Part shown: piece by piece, positions 23,755 through 35,019 of the stretch | How positions within the stretch are numbered: the stretch's first letter is position 1 | How the letters are laid out: each line of letters starts with the position of its first letter | NCBI GenBank assembly: GCA_032433765.1 | Contig: JAVIAB010000049.1 | Coordinates: 21,580,779 to 21,644,778, forward strand | Reading direction: 5' to 3' | Length of the DNA: 64,000 nucleotides | DNA from: Megaustenia siamemsis | Taxonomy: Eukaryota > Mollusca > Gastropoda > Stylommatophora > Ariophantidae | Made by a program: the position numbers and the translations under genes | The notes under the pieces: generated by a model | Databases searched by the model: none | Told to the model about the DNA's origin: nothing | What the model saw: only the letters and a program-made list of their open reading frames with translations

Positions 23755-24098
23755 AGTAGTTTTACAGAAGAATGTTGAGAATACCATGGACAGCTAAGAA
23801 GAGTAATGACAAAGTTCTGAAAGAGGCCAAAGCAAAAAGAGAGCTAATTTCCAATATTAGGAAGAAACAATCATCATTTTTTGGCCATGTAATAAGAAGG
23901 GAACAACTGGGATATATTTTGACAACTGTGAAAATTGAGGGACGAAAAGATATAGTGAAGCAAAGAGAAAATATATCAGACAGCTTAAGAGAATGGCTTG
24001 GCAAAGGTCAACAACAGAAAAGATATATAACTGTCGAGATCGAAAGTTATGGAAAGACATAATCTTCTACACCAGCAGGCTTGGTACTTGAATATGAA
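23755..24098 (+). mobile_element. LINE A 3' fragment
   Basis: The open frame begins MLRIPWTAKKSNDKVLKEAK and continues through FFGHVIRREQLGY. The last GT of the terminal coding region is followed by unrelated A-rich sequence with no GAT tail. Confidence 0.85.
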
Positions 24099-24185
24099 AT
24101 TGTTCAATAAAATAGCTAGAAATTACGCCAGAGCTGTCCCCCCACCCCTCGAAAAAAAAAAATCTGCACGCATTTATAGCTGTGT

Positions 24186-24842
24186 AAACATGGAACGAAT
24201 TATGGACACACCAGTCAAATGCTTGCTTGTTTGCTTGCGTTCGCCCGATGACTAAAGATTTCTAGAGTATTCATAGACTGTAGAATTCCTCTTCGTCATC
24301 CGTCCTTAAAAGGACGCTAAGTGAACGTTTCTGCGTTGTGCTGTGGTTTGCAGTATAACTGTTATATTTGCGCCTTTCGGCGCAACACATCCGACTTCAG
24401 CACAACATTTTTGAGTACCGGGTTGTCTTCCCTCTTCGATCCCTGCACGCTTGACTAGACAGGTTAGTCTGTTACTGGAGGCACGGCGGAGAGGGGGAGT
24501 AGGGTCTGGATGGTTTTGGTTCACCGATACTGGCGCAAGCCATCAGCTGGGGGTCGCTGACAACTTCCAGCTCTGGTGCTGGGAGGCGCGACCAGTCAAA
24601 TACCAGTGGATAAAAATATAGAGCGAAGACGATGGCGCGGGATAGGAAGCCAGTGAGAGTATTACACAACAGACTCCTTTTTGGAATCCCCAGGGAAAAA
24701 GACAAAGAGGAAGACCAAAATATTCTTGGAGATGACAGATGAAAGCAGACATGAAGATGATGGGGAAGACATGGAGTAATGTTAAAAGAATGGCAAGAAA
24801 CAGAACGATTTGAAAAGTGTTTGTTGAAGACCTATGCTCCAC
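24186..24842 (+). mobile_element. LINE J 3' fragment, interrupted by F
   Basis: Segments 24186-24220 and 24591-24842 form one LINE J 3' region, compared with the antisense copies at 34505-34960 and 37985-38460: cagtcaaataccagtggata..., then the C-terminal KVFVEDLCS codons. The KVFVEDLCS end is the first unit of the array that follows. Confidence 0.8.
24221..24590 (+). mobile_element. Short repeat F inserted in LINE J
   Basis: A 370-bp insertion flanked by accagtcaaat at 24210-24220 and 24591-24601, an 11-bp TSD. The host sequence matches uninterrupted LINE J copies elsewhere. It ends in gctgggaggcgcg with no poly(A). Confidence 0.9.
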
Positions 24843-25505
24843 AAGGAGCTGAAAGTGTTTGTTGAAGACCTACGCTCCACAAGGAGCTGAAAGTGTTTGT
24901 TGAAGACCTATGCTCCGCAGGGAGCTGAAAGTGTTTGTTGAAGACCTATGCTCCGCAGGAAGCTGAAAGTGTTTGTTGAAGACCTATGCTACACGGGGAG
25001 CTGAAAGTGTTTGTTGAGGACCTCTACTCCACCAGGAGCTGAACGTGTTTGTTGAAGACTTATGCTCCACTGGGAGCTGAAAGGGTTTGTAGAGGACCTA
25101 TACTCCATAGGGTGCTGAAAGTGTTTGTTGAGGATCTCTACTCCATAGGGAGCTGAACGTGTTTGTTGAGGACTTATACTCCATATTGAGCTGAAAGTGT
25201 TTGTTGAGGACTTATACTCCATAGGGAGCTGAAAGTGTTTGTTGAGGACCTATGCTCCACAGGGAGCTGAAAGTGTTTGTTAAAGACCTATGCTCCACAA
25301 GGAGATAAACGTGTTTGTTGAAGACCCCTACTCTTTAGGGAGCTGAAGGTGTTTGTTGAAGACCTCTACTCCATAGGGAGCTGAAAGTGTATGTTGAAGA
25401 CTTATGCTCCACAGGGAACTGAAAGTGTTTGTTGAAGTCCCCCACTCCACAGGGAGCTGAAACTGTTCGTTGGAGACCTATGCTCCACAGGGACCTGAAA
25501 GGGAG
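24810..25505. repeat. 38-bp array derived from LINE J 3' end
   Basis: About 18 copies of ctgaaagtgtttgttgaaga followed by cctatgctccacagggag. The unit equals the stop-codon region of LINE J and begins at the LINE J terminus. Units diverge more to the right. Confidence 0.95.
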
Positions 25506-26035
25506 AAGAAGAAACGTAGAAGCCGTCGATTTAGTCCTGAGTAGATCGCCTGGCTATCTACCATGACACCCCCCCCCCCCCCCAGTGAGGGGAGAACAGA
25601 ATAGAGCCACTGTTACCTGCCACGAATGTTATGAAAGACAACTAAGGAGAGTTGGAATCGTCGCCTGTGCATTCCAATAGGACGTGCACGGAGCAATGTT
25701 GTTAACAGAATTTACTGATGCATTTCGAGAAATGCTGTGACAAGTGGTGGAGCGAGTTTAGGGAATTTCTGACTGGAATGTAGCCGGTTTCATCGCTAGA
25801 ATTGAATGGAAAAGAATAGTACAGTGATTACTAATTTAAAGCTGCCTTGACATATATTGTAGTAGTTTGGTAAAATATAGGGAAGCAAATACAGAGGAAA
25901 CGGATAAGAAAATGTTAGATAATTTTAGAACATGATTTGGGGCTAGTTAGCAACAAAATTGATAAACGACAGTTCAAACAGAAAGTTGTCGAGACAAGAT
26001 GACAAACCCAAAAAGGAATAATTATTCTTCTTCTT
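25506..26035. other. Spacer between two LINE J arrays
   Basis: A 16-base C run at 25567-25583, otherwise unassigned AT-rich sequence. Confidence 0.5.
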
Positions 26036-26646
26036 TTCAGCTCCCTGTGGAGTAGAGGTCTTCGACACACATTTTCAACTCCCTGTGGAGTAGATGTCTT
26101 TAACAAACACTTTCAACTCCCTGTGGAGTAGATGTCTTCAACAAACACTTTCAGCTCCCTGTGGAGTAGAGGTCTTCAACAAACACTTTCAGCTCCCTGT
26201 GGAGTAGGTGTCTTCAACAAACACTTTCAACTCCCTGTGGAGTAGAGGTCTTCAACAAACACTTTCAGCTCCCTGTGGAGTAGGTGTCTTCAACAAACAC
26301 TTTCAACTCCCTGTGGAGTAGAGGTCTTCAACAAACACTTTCAACTCCCTGTGGAGTAGATGTCTTCAACAAACACTTTCAACTCCCTGTGGAGTAGATG
26401 TCTTCAACAAACACTTTCAACTCCTTGTGGAGTAGAGGTCTTCAACAAACACTTTCAACTCCCTGTGGAGTAGAGGTCTTCAACAAACACTTTCAACTCC
26501 CTGTGGAGTAGAGGTCTTCAACAAACACTTTCAACTCCCTGTGGAGTAGAGATCTTCAACAAACACTTTCAGCTCCCTGTGGAGTAGAGGTCTTCAACAA
26601 ACACTTTCAACTCCCTGTGGAGTAGAGGTCTTCAACAAACACTTTC
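26036..26646. repeat. 38-bp LINE J-derived array, inverted orientation
   Basis: About 16 highly uniform copies of the reverse complement of the array at 24810-25505 (ctccctgtggagtagaggtc followed by ttcaacaaacactttcaa). It is joined at its right end to antisense LINE J. Confidence 0.95.
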
Positions 26647-26840
26647 CAAACCGTTCTATTTCTTGTAATTCTCTTAAGATCATTCCGTGTCTTCCCCATA
26701 CTCTTCATCTTTGCTTCCGCCTATCATCTTCAAGTATACTTTGACCTTCCTCTTTGTTTCTTCCCCTGGTGACTCCAAAAATGGCTTGTTGTGTAAAACT
26801 ATCAATTGGCTTCTGCAGTGTGTCCCATATCTAAGCCCAT
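26640..26840 (-). mobile_element. LINE J 3' fragment, antisense
   Basis: The plus strand reads ccaaaccgttctatttcttg...cttcctctttgtttcttcccc, the antisense of the same LINE J C-terminal region as 34540-34700. It is the source end of the adjoining array. Confidence 0.8.
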
Positions 26841-26989
26841 CGTATTTATCTTATCTAAGAAGGAGTTGCACGCGATTTGTTATTCAATTAATTAACATTA
26901 TTTTCTGTTCAGTGATAATCACTTCCCATTTTTTTTATTACCGAAAGGTGCGATAACTCAGAATGTTATCTTTTCTTTTATGATTTGCC

Positions 26990-27800
26990 GGAACGACCAC
27001 TTCGCTTTATCGTTCCCTCTCAGTACATTACATTAATATGATAACTGTGTGTCTGGTTTTACAGCAAACTGTCTTTCGACCGAGGTGAAAAGAGGTGAGA
27101 TGTAGAATGGCTCAGGTAAAAGCAGCTTTCCAAAAAATGAGGAAGATACTATGCAATCCATTTTTGACAATAGAAACAAGAAAAAGAGTTCTTAAATGTT
27201 ACGTAGAGCCAGTCTTAACATACGGATGCGAGTCATGGACAATAGGACAACAGACAAGAAAATCACTGGAGTCTGTAGAAATGTAGTTTTACAGAACAAT
27301 GTTGTGAATACCATGGGCAACTAAGAAGAGTAATGAAGATGTTCTGAGAGAGGTCAAAGCAAAAAGAGAGCTAATTTCCAATGTTAGGAAGAAACAATCA
27401 TCATTTTTTGGCCATGTAAAGAGAAGAGAACAACTGTAATATATTGTAACAACTGGAAAAATTGAGGGACGAGGAGATAGAGGGAAGCAAAGATAAAAAA
27501 TAACAGACAGCTTAAGGTGAATGGCTTGGCAGAAGGTCAACAACAGAAATGATAAATAGCTGCCGAGATCAAAAGTTGTGGAGAGACATGATCACCTACG
27601 CCACTAGGCCCGGTACTTGATGATGATGATGTCTTTCGATCCAACATATCCGACTGTATCAGGTAATGTTTGGTGACCTGGTTACCTTCCATCCTTTCTG
27701 CTTCATATTCGCCCTATCAGAATGACTAGTCTGTCACCTGACGCAGACGGTCAGCTTTGAGTCATTATCTATGGTTCAGCTGAGGTGCTGGGTGATGACT
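26990..27800 (+). repeat. Diverged repeat F split by LINE A
   Basis: 26990-27079 and 27630-27790 resemble an old copy of F (ctttcgatccaacatatccg versus ctttcggcccaacacatccg, then gactagtctgtcacctgacg). LINE A sits between them. Similarity is modest. Confidence 0.45.
27080..27629 (+). mobile_element. LINE A insertion, 5'-truncated
   Basis: It reads from MAQVKAAFQKMRKILCNPFL through CYVEPVLTYGCESWTIGQQ to the terminal GT and a (GAT)n tail. The TSD tgtctttcga lies at 27070-27079 and 27630-27639. An early stop follows VEM and there are other frame breaks. Confidence 0.93.
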
Positions 27801-28009
27801 TTGCAGCGATAAACTAAATACCCAATGTGAGAACCACTGAAATGTACTGATATCAGCGAGATTGTTATTGATCACATGAGTCTGTGACACATATCCGAAT
27901 GGTGTACGACATTGATAACTGATCACGCAGATATCAATATATCTTAACACAATATTGTCCTTGTATTAATTTTTTGCTTAAACCTCTTTGCCTTCTTTGT
28001 AAGGCATAT
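27801..28009. other. Unassigned sequence
   Basis: No feature is recognised. Confidence 0.45.
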
Positions 28010-28532
28010 ACCAAAAACATGCCCCTTGTTGTCTTGTCAGATGTTTTAGTGGAGGCTATTGTGTATGTATTTTGTTTTGTTTTAAGGTTTTGTTATTATC
28101 TAACAGCTTCTCTCATGGCTGACTCTTCCAATGTTTGACGACAAACACACACGACCACAGAATGAAAAAGTCAACTGATCCACAGAACTGGCCCACTGAT
28201 CCACAGAACTGGCCCACTGATCCACAGAACTGGCCCACTGATCCACAGAACTGGCCCACTGATCCACAGAACTGGCCCACTGATCCACAGAACTGGCCCA
28301 CTGATCCACAGAACTGGCCCACTGATCCACAGAACTGGTCCACTGATCCACAGAACTGGCCCACTGATCCACAGAACTGGTCCACTGATCCACAGAACTG
28401 GTCCACTGATCCACAGAACTGGCCCACTGATCCACAGAACTGGCCCACTGATCCACAGAACTGGCCCACTGATCCACAGTTTTCCGTCTTTTTGTTCGGA
28501 GTCTTTTCCCGTCCATGCTTTTAACAAACACA
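28010..28532 (-). mobile_element. LINE K fragment with internal tandem expansion
   Basis: Antisense LINE K 3' UTR (cttgtcagatgttttagtgg on the plus strand) and zinc finger at 28010-28160, and KRL.TKRRK-type codons at 28485-28530. Between them the Asp-Pro-Gln coding site has expanded into a 21-bp array (next entry). Confidence 0.75.
28160..28482. repeat. 21-bp array inside LINE K
   Basis: About 15 copies of cccactgatccacagaactgg. LINE K copies 1 and 2 have a single ctgatccacaggg at this position, so this is a de novo in-frame expansion (7 codons per unit). Confidence 0.97.
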
Positions 28533-28559
28533 TCATGTACGCAGAATACGTTTGACGTT

Positions 28560-29025
28560 GTCAGTGCTACTGTAAGGATCCTCTTCTTCCCTTCCTCATT
28601 TGTTTTTCAGCATCGAAGAGATACATAATTTGCAGTCTTTTGCTCTTGTGTTGTTTTTCTTGATGTTATGTTTCCAAGTGTTTCTAATATTCCATCAATC
28701 CATCTTTTTCTCGTGTGTTGTTTCTATTGTTGTTATGTTTCCATGTATTTCTAAAATTCCATCGTTCCATCTTTTTCTCTTGTGTTTTTTCCCTTGTTGT
28801 TAGGTTTCTAAGTGTTTTGTAATATTCCATCATGCCATGTTTTTTTTTATCTTGTATTGTTTCTCTTGTTATTAGGTTACCAAGTGTTTATAATATTCAA
28901 ACACGCCATTTTTTCTATTGTGTTGTTTCTCTTGTTATTAGGTTTCCAAGTGTTTCTAATATTCCATCAATCCATCGTTTTCGTGGTTAACCGTCGGTCT
29001 GGTGTTCTCGTTACGTTTATTAAAG
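28560..29025 (-). repeat. LINE G-derived array of about 75-80 bp units
   Basis: About five diverged copies of an antisense LINE G 3' segment (tttccaagtgtttctaatat followed by tccatcaatccatc) lie between a LINE G 3' UTR (ttcagcatcgaagagatac) and the KRCENTRPKG-type coding strand at 28985-29025. Confidence 0.8.
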
Positions 29026-29345
29026 AAGAATGTCAGGAAACAGGCTGAGAGATAAGATCAGAAATGAAGAACTGAGAAACAAAAAGCTAGGAATGGTTCC
29101 CGCCATAGAATATATAAGGAAACAACAGATACAATGGTTTGTCCACGTGATAAGACAGAAAGGTCAAAACACAACACAACAAGCCATAATAGACATTGCG
29201 AGAACACCAGACCCAATGGCCAACCACGAAAAAAGATGCATTGTTGGAATATTAGAAATGCTAGGAACCATAACAGCGGCAGAGGCAAACAGAAGAACGT
29301 AGGACCGCAAATGATAATCTCCCCTTGACTGTGAAAGGTAAATGA
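29026..29345 (+). mobile_element. LINE G 3' fragment, sense, head-on to the antisense copy
   Basis: Codes for NRLRDKIRNEELRNKK, PAIEYIRKQQIQWFVHV and RTPDPMANHEK. It abuts the antisense LINE G segment at 29025/29026, forming an inverted junction. Confidence 0.8.
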
Positions 29346-29499
29346 AGAAAGAAAAGAAGAAGACGATGATTTAGTAACAGACAGGGAGTTAGACAGAGGT
29401 TCATCTTATCATCTTATCTATTCAACACCAGCGCGGAAATATAAATAAGAAATGTTAGTAAAGAGAATAACAAATAACAATTTGATGATTTTACATTGG

Positions 29500-29760
29500 G
29501 GGTATGGGGAGAGCCCACGAACTTCCAGAGATACGATACGCCGATGACACGGCACTTGAATCTACCCTAATAAGTGTCACTGAGACACTGATAACATCAG
29601 TTGAATGTGAAAGTGGAAAACACCACCCCTGTCTCCATGCAACAAAAACACAAATCTTCACAACAGATAAAACAGATATAATAAATTGATTGATATAGTA
29701 ATTGGACACAATAATAACATCACATGGAACATTCAACAGAGAAATAAACAGCAGAATCAT
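29500..29760 (+). mobile_element. LINE RT fragment with YADD box
   Basis: The 61-codon frame carries RYADDTALES, the RT catalytic motif, then TLISVTET and degenerate downstream strands to about 29758 (FNREINSRI). It is probably LINE G or a relative. LINE A begins immediately after, in antisense. Confidence 0.7.
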
Positions 29761-30450
29761 CATCATCAAGTACCGGGCCTGCTGACGTAGGTGATGATGT
29801 ATCTTCACAACTTTCGATCTCGACAGTTATTTACCATTTATATTGTTGACCTTCTGCCAAGACATTCTCTTAAGCTGTCTGGTATCTTTTCTCTTTGCTT
29901 CCCTCTATCTCTTCGTCCCTCAATTTTCCCAGTTGTTACAATATATTCCAGTTGTTCTCCTCTCATTACATGGCCAAAAAATGATGATTGTTTCTTCCTA
30001 ATATTGGAAATTAGCTCTCTTTTTGCTTTGGCCTCTTTCAGAACATCTTCATTACTCTTCTTAGCTGTCCATGGTATTCCCAACATTCTTCTGTAAAACC
30101 ACATTTCTACAACCTCCAGTGATTTTCTTGTCTGTTGTCCTATTGTCCATGATTCACATCCATATGTTAAGACTGGCTCTACATAACATTTAAGATCATT
30201 TTTTTCTTGTTTCTATTGTCAAAATTGGATTGCACAATATCTTCCTCATTTTTTGGAGAGCTGCTTTTGCCTGAGCCATTCTGCATCTCACCTCTTTTGT
30301 ACATCTTCCGTCTGAGGTTAACAAAGTTCCCAAATATTTAAATTCATTTACCTGTTTTAATATTGTTCCACTTGTCTTTTTTGTGCATTATGATGATGTC
30401 TTATTCTTTGCTGCCACCATTACTTCTGTCTTTTTGCTATTGAGGCTGTG
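29761..30450 (-). mobile_element. LINE A fragment
   Basis: Antisense, with the GAT-tail side at the left. A frame at 29838-30104 reads MWFYRRMLGIPWTAKKSNED through FFGHVMRGEQLEY. Upstream segments to about 30450 retain CYVEPV and VNEFKYLGTL-type strands with frameshifts. Confidence 0.88.
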
Positions 30451-30589
30451 TCTGGGTTACTGAAGATTAACATTATCTACTCAGTTACAACATTGCATGG
30501 TGTCAGATCTATAATATACAAACTTAATGCGTGATATCATCAGACAATCTGAAACCAAATCTCACTGACTGATGACCAACCACAGATGA

Positions 30590-31200
30590 AGAAGAAAAAA
30601 GAGGTAGAAAAGTGGGAAGAATAAATATCAGAAGAGGCAAAAAAAAAAAAAACTAACTAAAATTAGAGAAAAATAACCAGAAATTTAAAAAAGCTGAAGC
30701 AGTAAAGGAAATATAAGAGAAGAAAATGGAAGTCGTAGAAGAAGGGGAAAATAGAAAAGTGGAACAAAAAACTAGAAAAAGAAGAACTAGTAAAAGAAAA
30801 AGCAGAAAGTATAGAAGAAATTAAGAAAGAAATGGAAGAAGAAAAAGTGAAGAAAGTAAAAGCAGAAGTAAAAGAAAATGAAGAAATTTAAAAAAAGAAG
30901 TGTAAGTAGAAGTGAAATAAGTAAAAATAAAATGGAAGAAAAAGTGTAAGTATAAGATGAAACAGAAGGAGAAGAAACTTAAGAAAAAGTGTAAGTATAA
31001 GATGAAACAGAAGGAGAAGAAACTTAAGAAAAAGTGTAAGTATAAGATGAAACAGAAGGAGAAGAAACTTAAGAAAAAGTGTAAGTATAAGATGAAACAG
31101 AAGGAGAAGAAACTTAAGAAAAAGTGTAAGTATAAGATGAAACAGAAGGAGAAGAAACTTAAGAAAAAGTAAAAGAAGAAGGTGAAGAGCAGAAAGTAAG
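30590..31200. repeat. Purine-rich tract with 45-bp tandem core
   Basis: The plus strand is almost all A and G for about 600 bp. The core at 30955-31171 has five near-identical 45-bp units (gtgtaagtataagatgaaac followed by agaaggagaagaaacttaag). The Lys-rich open frames are artefacts. It lies in the first half of the large intron, just downstream of the signal-peptide exon. Confidence 0.9.
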
Positions 31201-31240
31201 AGAACCATACAAAAATAAAAAAAAAATAAACATTACTCAC

Positions 31241-31370
31241 CAACAGCCAGTATTGTTGTCAACAAAGTGAACTGCATTTTCGAAAGATTTTAATTGTAAA
31301 CTTGAAGAACGATTGTCAAGTTTGGTTGAAAAGTCAAGTTTTGGTTCAACAAATCTGAATATAACGAAAC
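31241..31370 (-). CDS. Signal-peptide exon of LAMP/CD68-like gene
   Basis: The acceptor tttatttattttcag precedes the exon (start 31370) and the donor gtgagtaatg follows it. Coding begins at the ATG at 31277, after 93 bp of 5' UTR within the exon, and gives MQFTLLTTILAV plus one base (phase 1), a compact hydrophobic signal peptide. Joining to the phase-1 exon at 9097 completes an Ala codon and yields an A-X-A signal-peptidase site followed by the mucin stalk. This fit is the main reason to link exons 22 kb apart. No other phase-1 exon in between fits as cleanly, although a possible one precedes the second Cys-rich domain near 20.48 kb. Confidence 0.6.
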
Positions 31371-31434
31371 CTGAAAATAAATAAATAAATTTGTTATTTA
31401 CATTTTAAAAAATGAATGCTAAAAAGACATGGAC

Positions 31435-32292
31435 ATCATAAGCTGAAAGTGTATGCTGATGGTCATATAGAAATATAGGCATGAACACCATAAGCTGCTA
31501 GTGTATGCTGATGGTCATATAGAAATATAGACATGAACACCATAAGCTGCTAGTGTATGCTGATGGTCATATAGAAATATAGGCATGAGTACCATATACT
31601 AGTGTATGCTGATGGTCATATAGAAATATAGACATGAACACAATAAGCTGCTAGTGTATGCTGATGGTCATATAGAAATATAGACATGAACACCATAAGC
31701 TGCTAGTGTATACTGATGGTCATATAGAAATATAGACATGAACACCATAAGCTGCTAGTGTATACTGATGTGCATATAGAAATATAGACATGAACACCAT
31801 AAGCTGCTAGTGTATACTGATGGTCATATAGAAATATAGACATGAACACCATAAGCTGCTAGTGTATACTGATGGTCATATAGAAATATAGACATGAACA
31901 CCATAAGCGGCTAGTGTATGCTGATGGTCATATAGAAATATAGACATGAACACCATAAGCTGCTAGTGTATGCTGATGGTCATATAGCAATATAGACATG
32001 AACACCATAAGCTGCTAGTGTATACTGATGTGCATATAGAAATATAGACATGAACACCATAAGCTGCTAGTGTATACTGATGGTCATATAGAAATATAGA
32101 CATGAACACCATAAGCTGCTAGTGTATGCTGATGGTCATATAGAAATATAGGCATGATTACCATATACTAGTGTATGCTGATGGTCATATAGAAATATAG
32201 ACATGAACACCATAAGCTGCTAGTGTATGCTGATGGTCATATAGAAATATAGGCATGAGTACCATATACTTGTGTATGCAAATGGTCATATA
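31435..32292. repeat. 52-bp minisatellite, subfamily 1
   Basis: About 16 copies of catatagaaatatagacatg followed by aacaccataagctgctagtg and tatgctgatggt. The diagnostic block is ccataagctg. A few shorter units occur. Confidence 0.97.
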
Positions 32293-32304
32293 TCATTATA
32301 GTTA

Positions 32305-32712
32305 TTCAACGGCCCCAGTATCACTGCAAATGAATGAAAAACCATAATTGCTCAACCACCCGTGCCAGTGGAATCATCCAAATTAACATCTCATCGAATA
32401 TCCAAACAAAGAAAGGCAGTTGCAGTCCCCATCATAGCAACTACAGCACACGTCAAAAGACATAATGCGTAGCTACACTGAAAGTGAACGCAGCTGAACT
32501 GTCCTGTGTCAGACGATATTATCATTCATTGTAAGCAATCTTAATATAGAAACACCATCCAGCTGAAAAGCGCAGCTCATGGTGTGCACAGAGCACTAAA
32601 ATCAGTAGCTCCGGTAGCAAGCCAGCCTTGGAATATGAGGAAACTGCAACAAGAAACCTTTTCAAACAGTGCTTCAATGGTTGATTACCGCTTATCTGCC
32701 ATATTGACTGGA
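32305..32712 (+). mobile_element. Dispersed repeat E, copy 2
   Basis: Full-length-looking copy (ccataattgctcaaccaccc ... gtgtgcacagagcact ... ggaatatgaggaaactgcaa) inserted between the two halves of the 52-bp array. Confidence 0.85.
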
Positions 32713-33990
32713 AATCTAGATGGCCATATAGAAATACAGACATGAACACCATATGCTGCTAGTGTATGCTGATGGTCATATAGAAATATAGACATGAACA
32801 CCATATGCTGCTAGTGTATGCTGATGGTCATATAGAAATATAGACATGAACACCATATGCTGCTAGTGTATGCTGATGGCCATATAGAAATATAGACATG
32901 AACACCATATGCTGCTAGTGTATGCTGATGGCCATATAGAAATATAGACATGAACACCATATGCTGCTACTGTATGCTGATGGCCATATAGAAATATAAA
33001 CATGAACACCATATGTTGCTAGTGTATGCTGATGGTCATATAGAAATATAAACATGAACACCATATACTGCTAGTGTATGCTGATGGCCATATAGAAATA
33101 TAGACATGAACACCATATGCTGTTAATGTATGCTGATGGTCATATAGAAATATAAACATGAACACCATATGCTGCTAGTGTATGCTGATGGCCATATAGA
33201 AATATAGACATGAACACCATATGCTGCTAGTGTATGCTGATGGCCATATAGAAATATAGACATGAACACCATATGCTGCTACTGTATGCTGATGGCCATA
33301 TAGAAATATAAACATGAACACCATATGTTGCTAGTGTATGCTGATGGTCATATAGAAATATAAACATGAACACCATATACTGCTAGTGTATGCTGATGGC
33401 CATATAGAAATATAGACATGAACACCATATGCTGTTAATGTATGCTGATGGTCATATAGAAATATAACATGAACACCATATGCTGCTAGTGTATGCTGAT
33501 GGCCATATAGAAATATAGACATGGACACCATATGTTGCTAGTGTATGCTGATGGTCATATAGAAATACAGACATGAACACCATATGCTGCTAGTGTATGC
33601 AGATGGTCATATAGAAATATAGACATGAATACAATATGCTTGTGTATGCTGATGGCCATATAGAAATATAGACATGAACACCATATGCTAGTGTATGCTG
33701 ATGGCCATATAGAAATATAGACATGAATACAATATGCTTGTGTTTGCTGATGGCCATATAGAAATATAGACATGAACACAATTTGCTAGTGTATGCTGTT
33801 GGCCATATAGAAATATAAACATGAACACAATTTTATAGTGTATGCTAATGGCCATATAGAAATATAGACATGAACACCATATGCTGCTAGTGTATGCAGA
33901 TAGCCATATAGAAATATAGACGTGAACACCATATGCTAGTGTATGCAGATGGCCATATAGAAATATCGGCATGAATACCATATTCTAGAT
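32713..33990. repeat. 52-bp minisatellite, subfamily 2
   Basis: About 24 copies of the same unit with the diagnostic ccatatgctg, plus a 48-bp variant lacking one block at 33610-33990. A 300-bp segment (32860-33160) is repeated almost exactly at 33175-33470. Confidence 0.97.
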
Positions 33991-34039
33991 ACTCTACAAG
34001 GCATAAATGGCATTCTTTATCTCACTATATTTACTGTCT

Positions 34040-34130
34040 TTGAAACACCAGAAGTTGTGTGGTTAGTGTGGTTACTCCTGATTGGAAGAGAGTTGGTTCG
34101 ATTCTCAGATGGGGTGACTTTTTATTTTAG
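34040..34130 (+). repeat. Possible tRNA-like SINE head
   Basis: gtgtggttagtgtggttact resembles an A box, and ggttcgattctc resembles a B box about 35 bp downstream. A T-rich run follows. It is single in this window, so the call is tentative. The remaining sequence to 34300 is unassigned. Confidence 0.35.
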
Positions 34131-34315
34131 ACCAATATGGCCTTAGAGTTCACCAAACATCTGAAAATGGGTACTGCATTTTTATTTCTTGAAAAAGTAG
34201 AATGGCCTGGCCTGACAATGATTATATCACTCATTAATTATATCATTGGTACTGCAAGATATGAGCTCTAGCATCGCATTCCACATTATGCATTAAGAAG
34301 TGGAGTGTGCCATTT

Positions 34316-34412
34316 GCTTACATACTCCAGCTCTTTGCTTACATACTCCAGCTCTTTGCTTACATTCCCCAGCTCTTTGCTTACATACCCCAGCTCTTTG
34401 CTTACATACCCG
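34316..34412. repeat. 20-bp minisatellite
   Basis: Five copies of tttgcttacatactccagctc-type units. Confidence 0.95.
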
Positions 34413-34499
34413 TGCTGTGTGTGTGTTATCAGTGTTATTCAATTGCTTTGCTTACTTGCCCATAACCAATATATTAATATTTTGGAGACAAATAATCTT

Positions 34500-34962
34500 C
34501 TTCTGCCTTTCAGCTCCCTGTGGAGCATAGGTCTTCAACAAACACTTTCCAAGTCATTCTGTTTCTTGCCATTCTTTTAAGATCATTCCATGTCTTCTCC
34601 ATCATCTTCATCTCTGCTTCTGTCTTCTCAAAGAATTCTTTGGTCTTCCTCTTTGTCTTTTCCCCTGGTGATTCCAAAACAGGGCCTGTTGTGTAATACT
34701 CTCAGTTGGCTTCCACAGTGTGTGTCCTATACAGTGCCATCGTCTTCACTATATCTCTTTATCCACTGGTATTTGACTGGTACATTTCCATAATTCTATG
34801 TTAGTGATTTTGTCCTGCCATTTCCATCCTTTTATTCTGCATAAGCATCCATTAATGAAAGTCTGTATCTTCATGATTGTCAATTTAGTTGTTCTCCATG
34901 TTTCACATCCATATAATAGGACTGACTTAACATTGGAGTTGAAAATTTTTATTGAGACAAAT
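34500..34962 (-). mobile_element. LINE J 3' fragment
   Basis: Antisense C-terminal region of LINE J: SVLLYGCETWRTTKLTIMK, WKWQDKITNIELW, then WNHQGK-type and KVFVEDLCS-equivalent codons at the left end (cctgtggagcataggtcttc). This single unexpanded terminus is the counterpart of the 38-bp arrays. Confidence 0.85.
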
Positions 34963-35019
34963 AATAATAAATGAATATTATTATGGAGGGAAACTTCCGA
35001 GGCAATAATCAACTAATCA

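Noticed and set aside
24810..26646. CRISPR-like regular arrays
   Set aside because: Units are contiguous tandem repeats without unique spacers, in a eukaryotic context.
28100..28531. Repetitive VDQWASS protein
   Set aside because: Frame produced by the 21-bp expansion within LINE K.
30821..31243. Phe/Leu-rich membrane protein on the minus strand
   Set aside because: Artefact of the purine-rich tract. It overlaps the splice donor of the signal-peptide exon.
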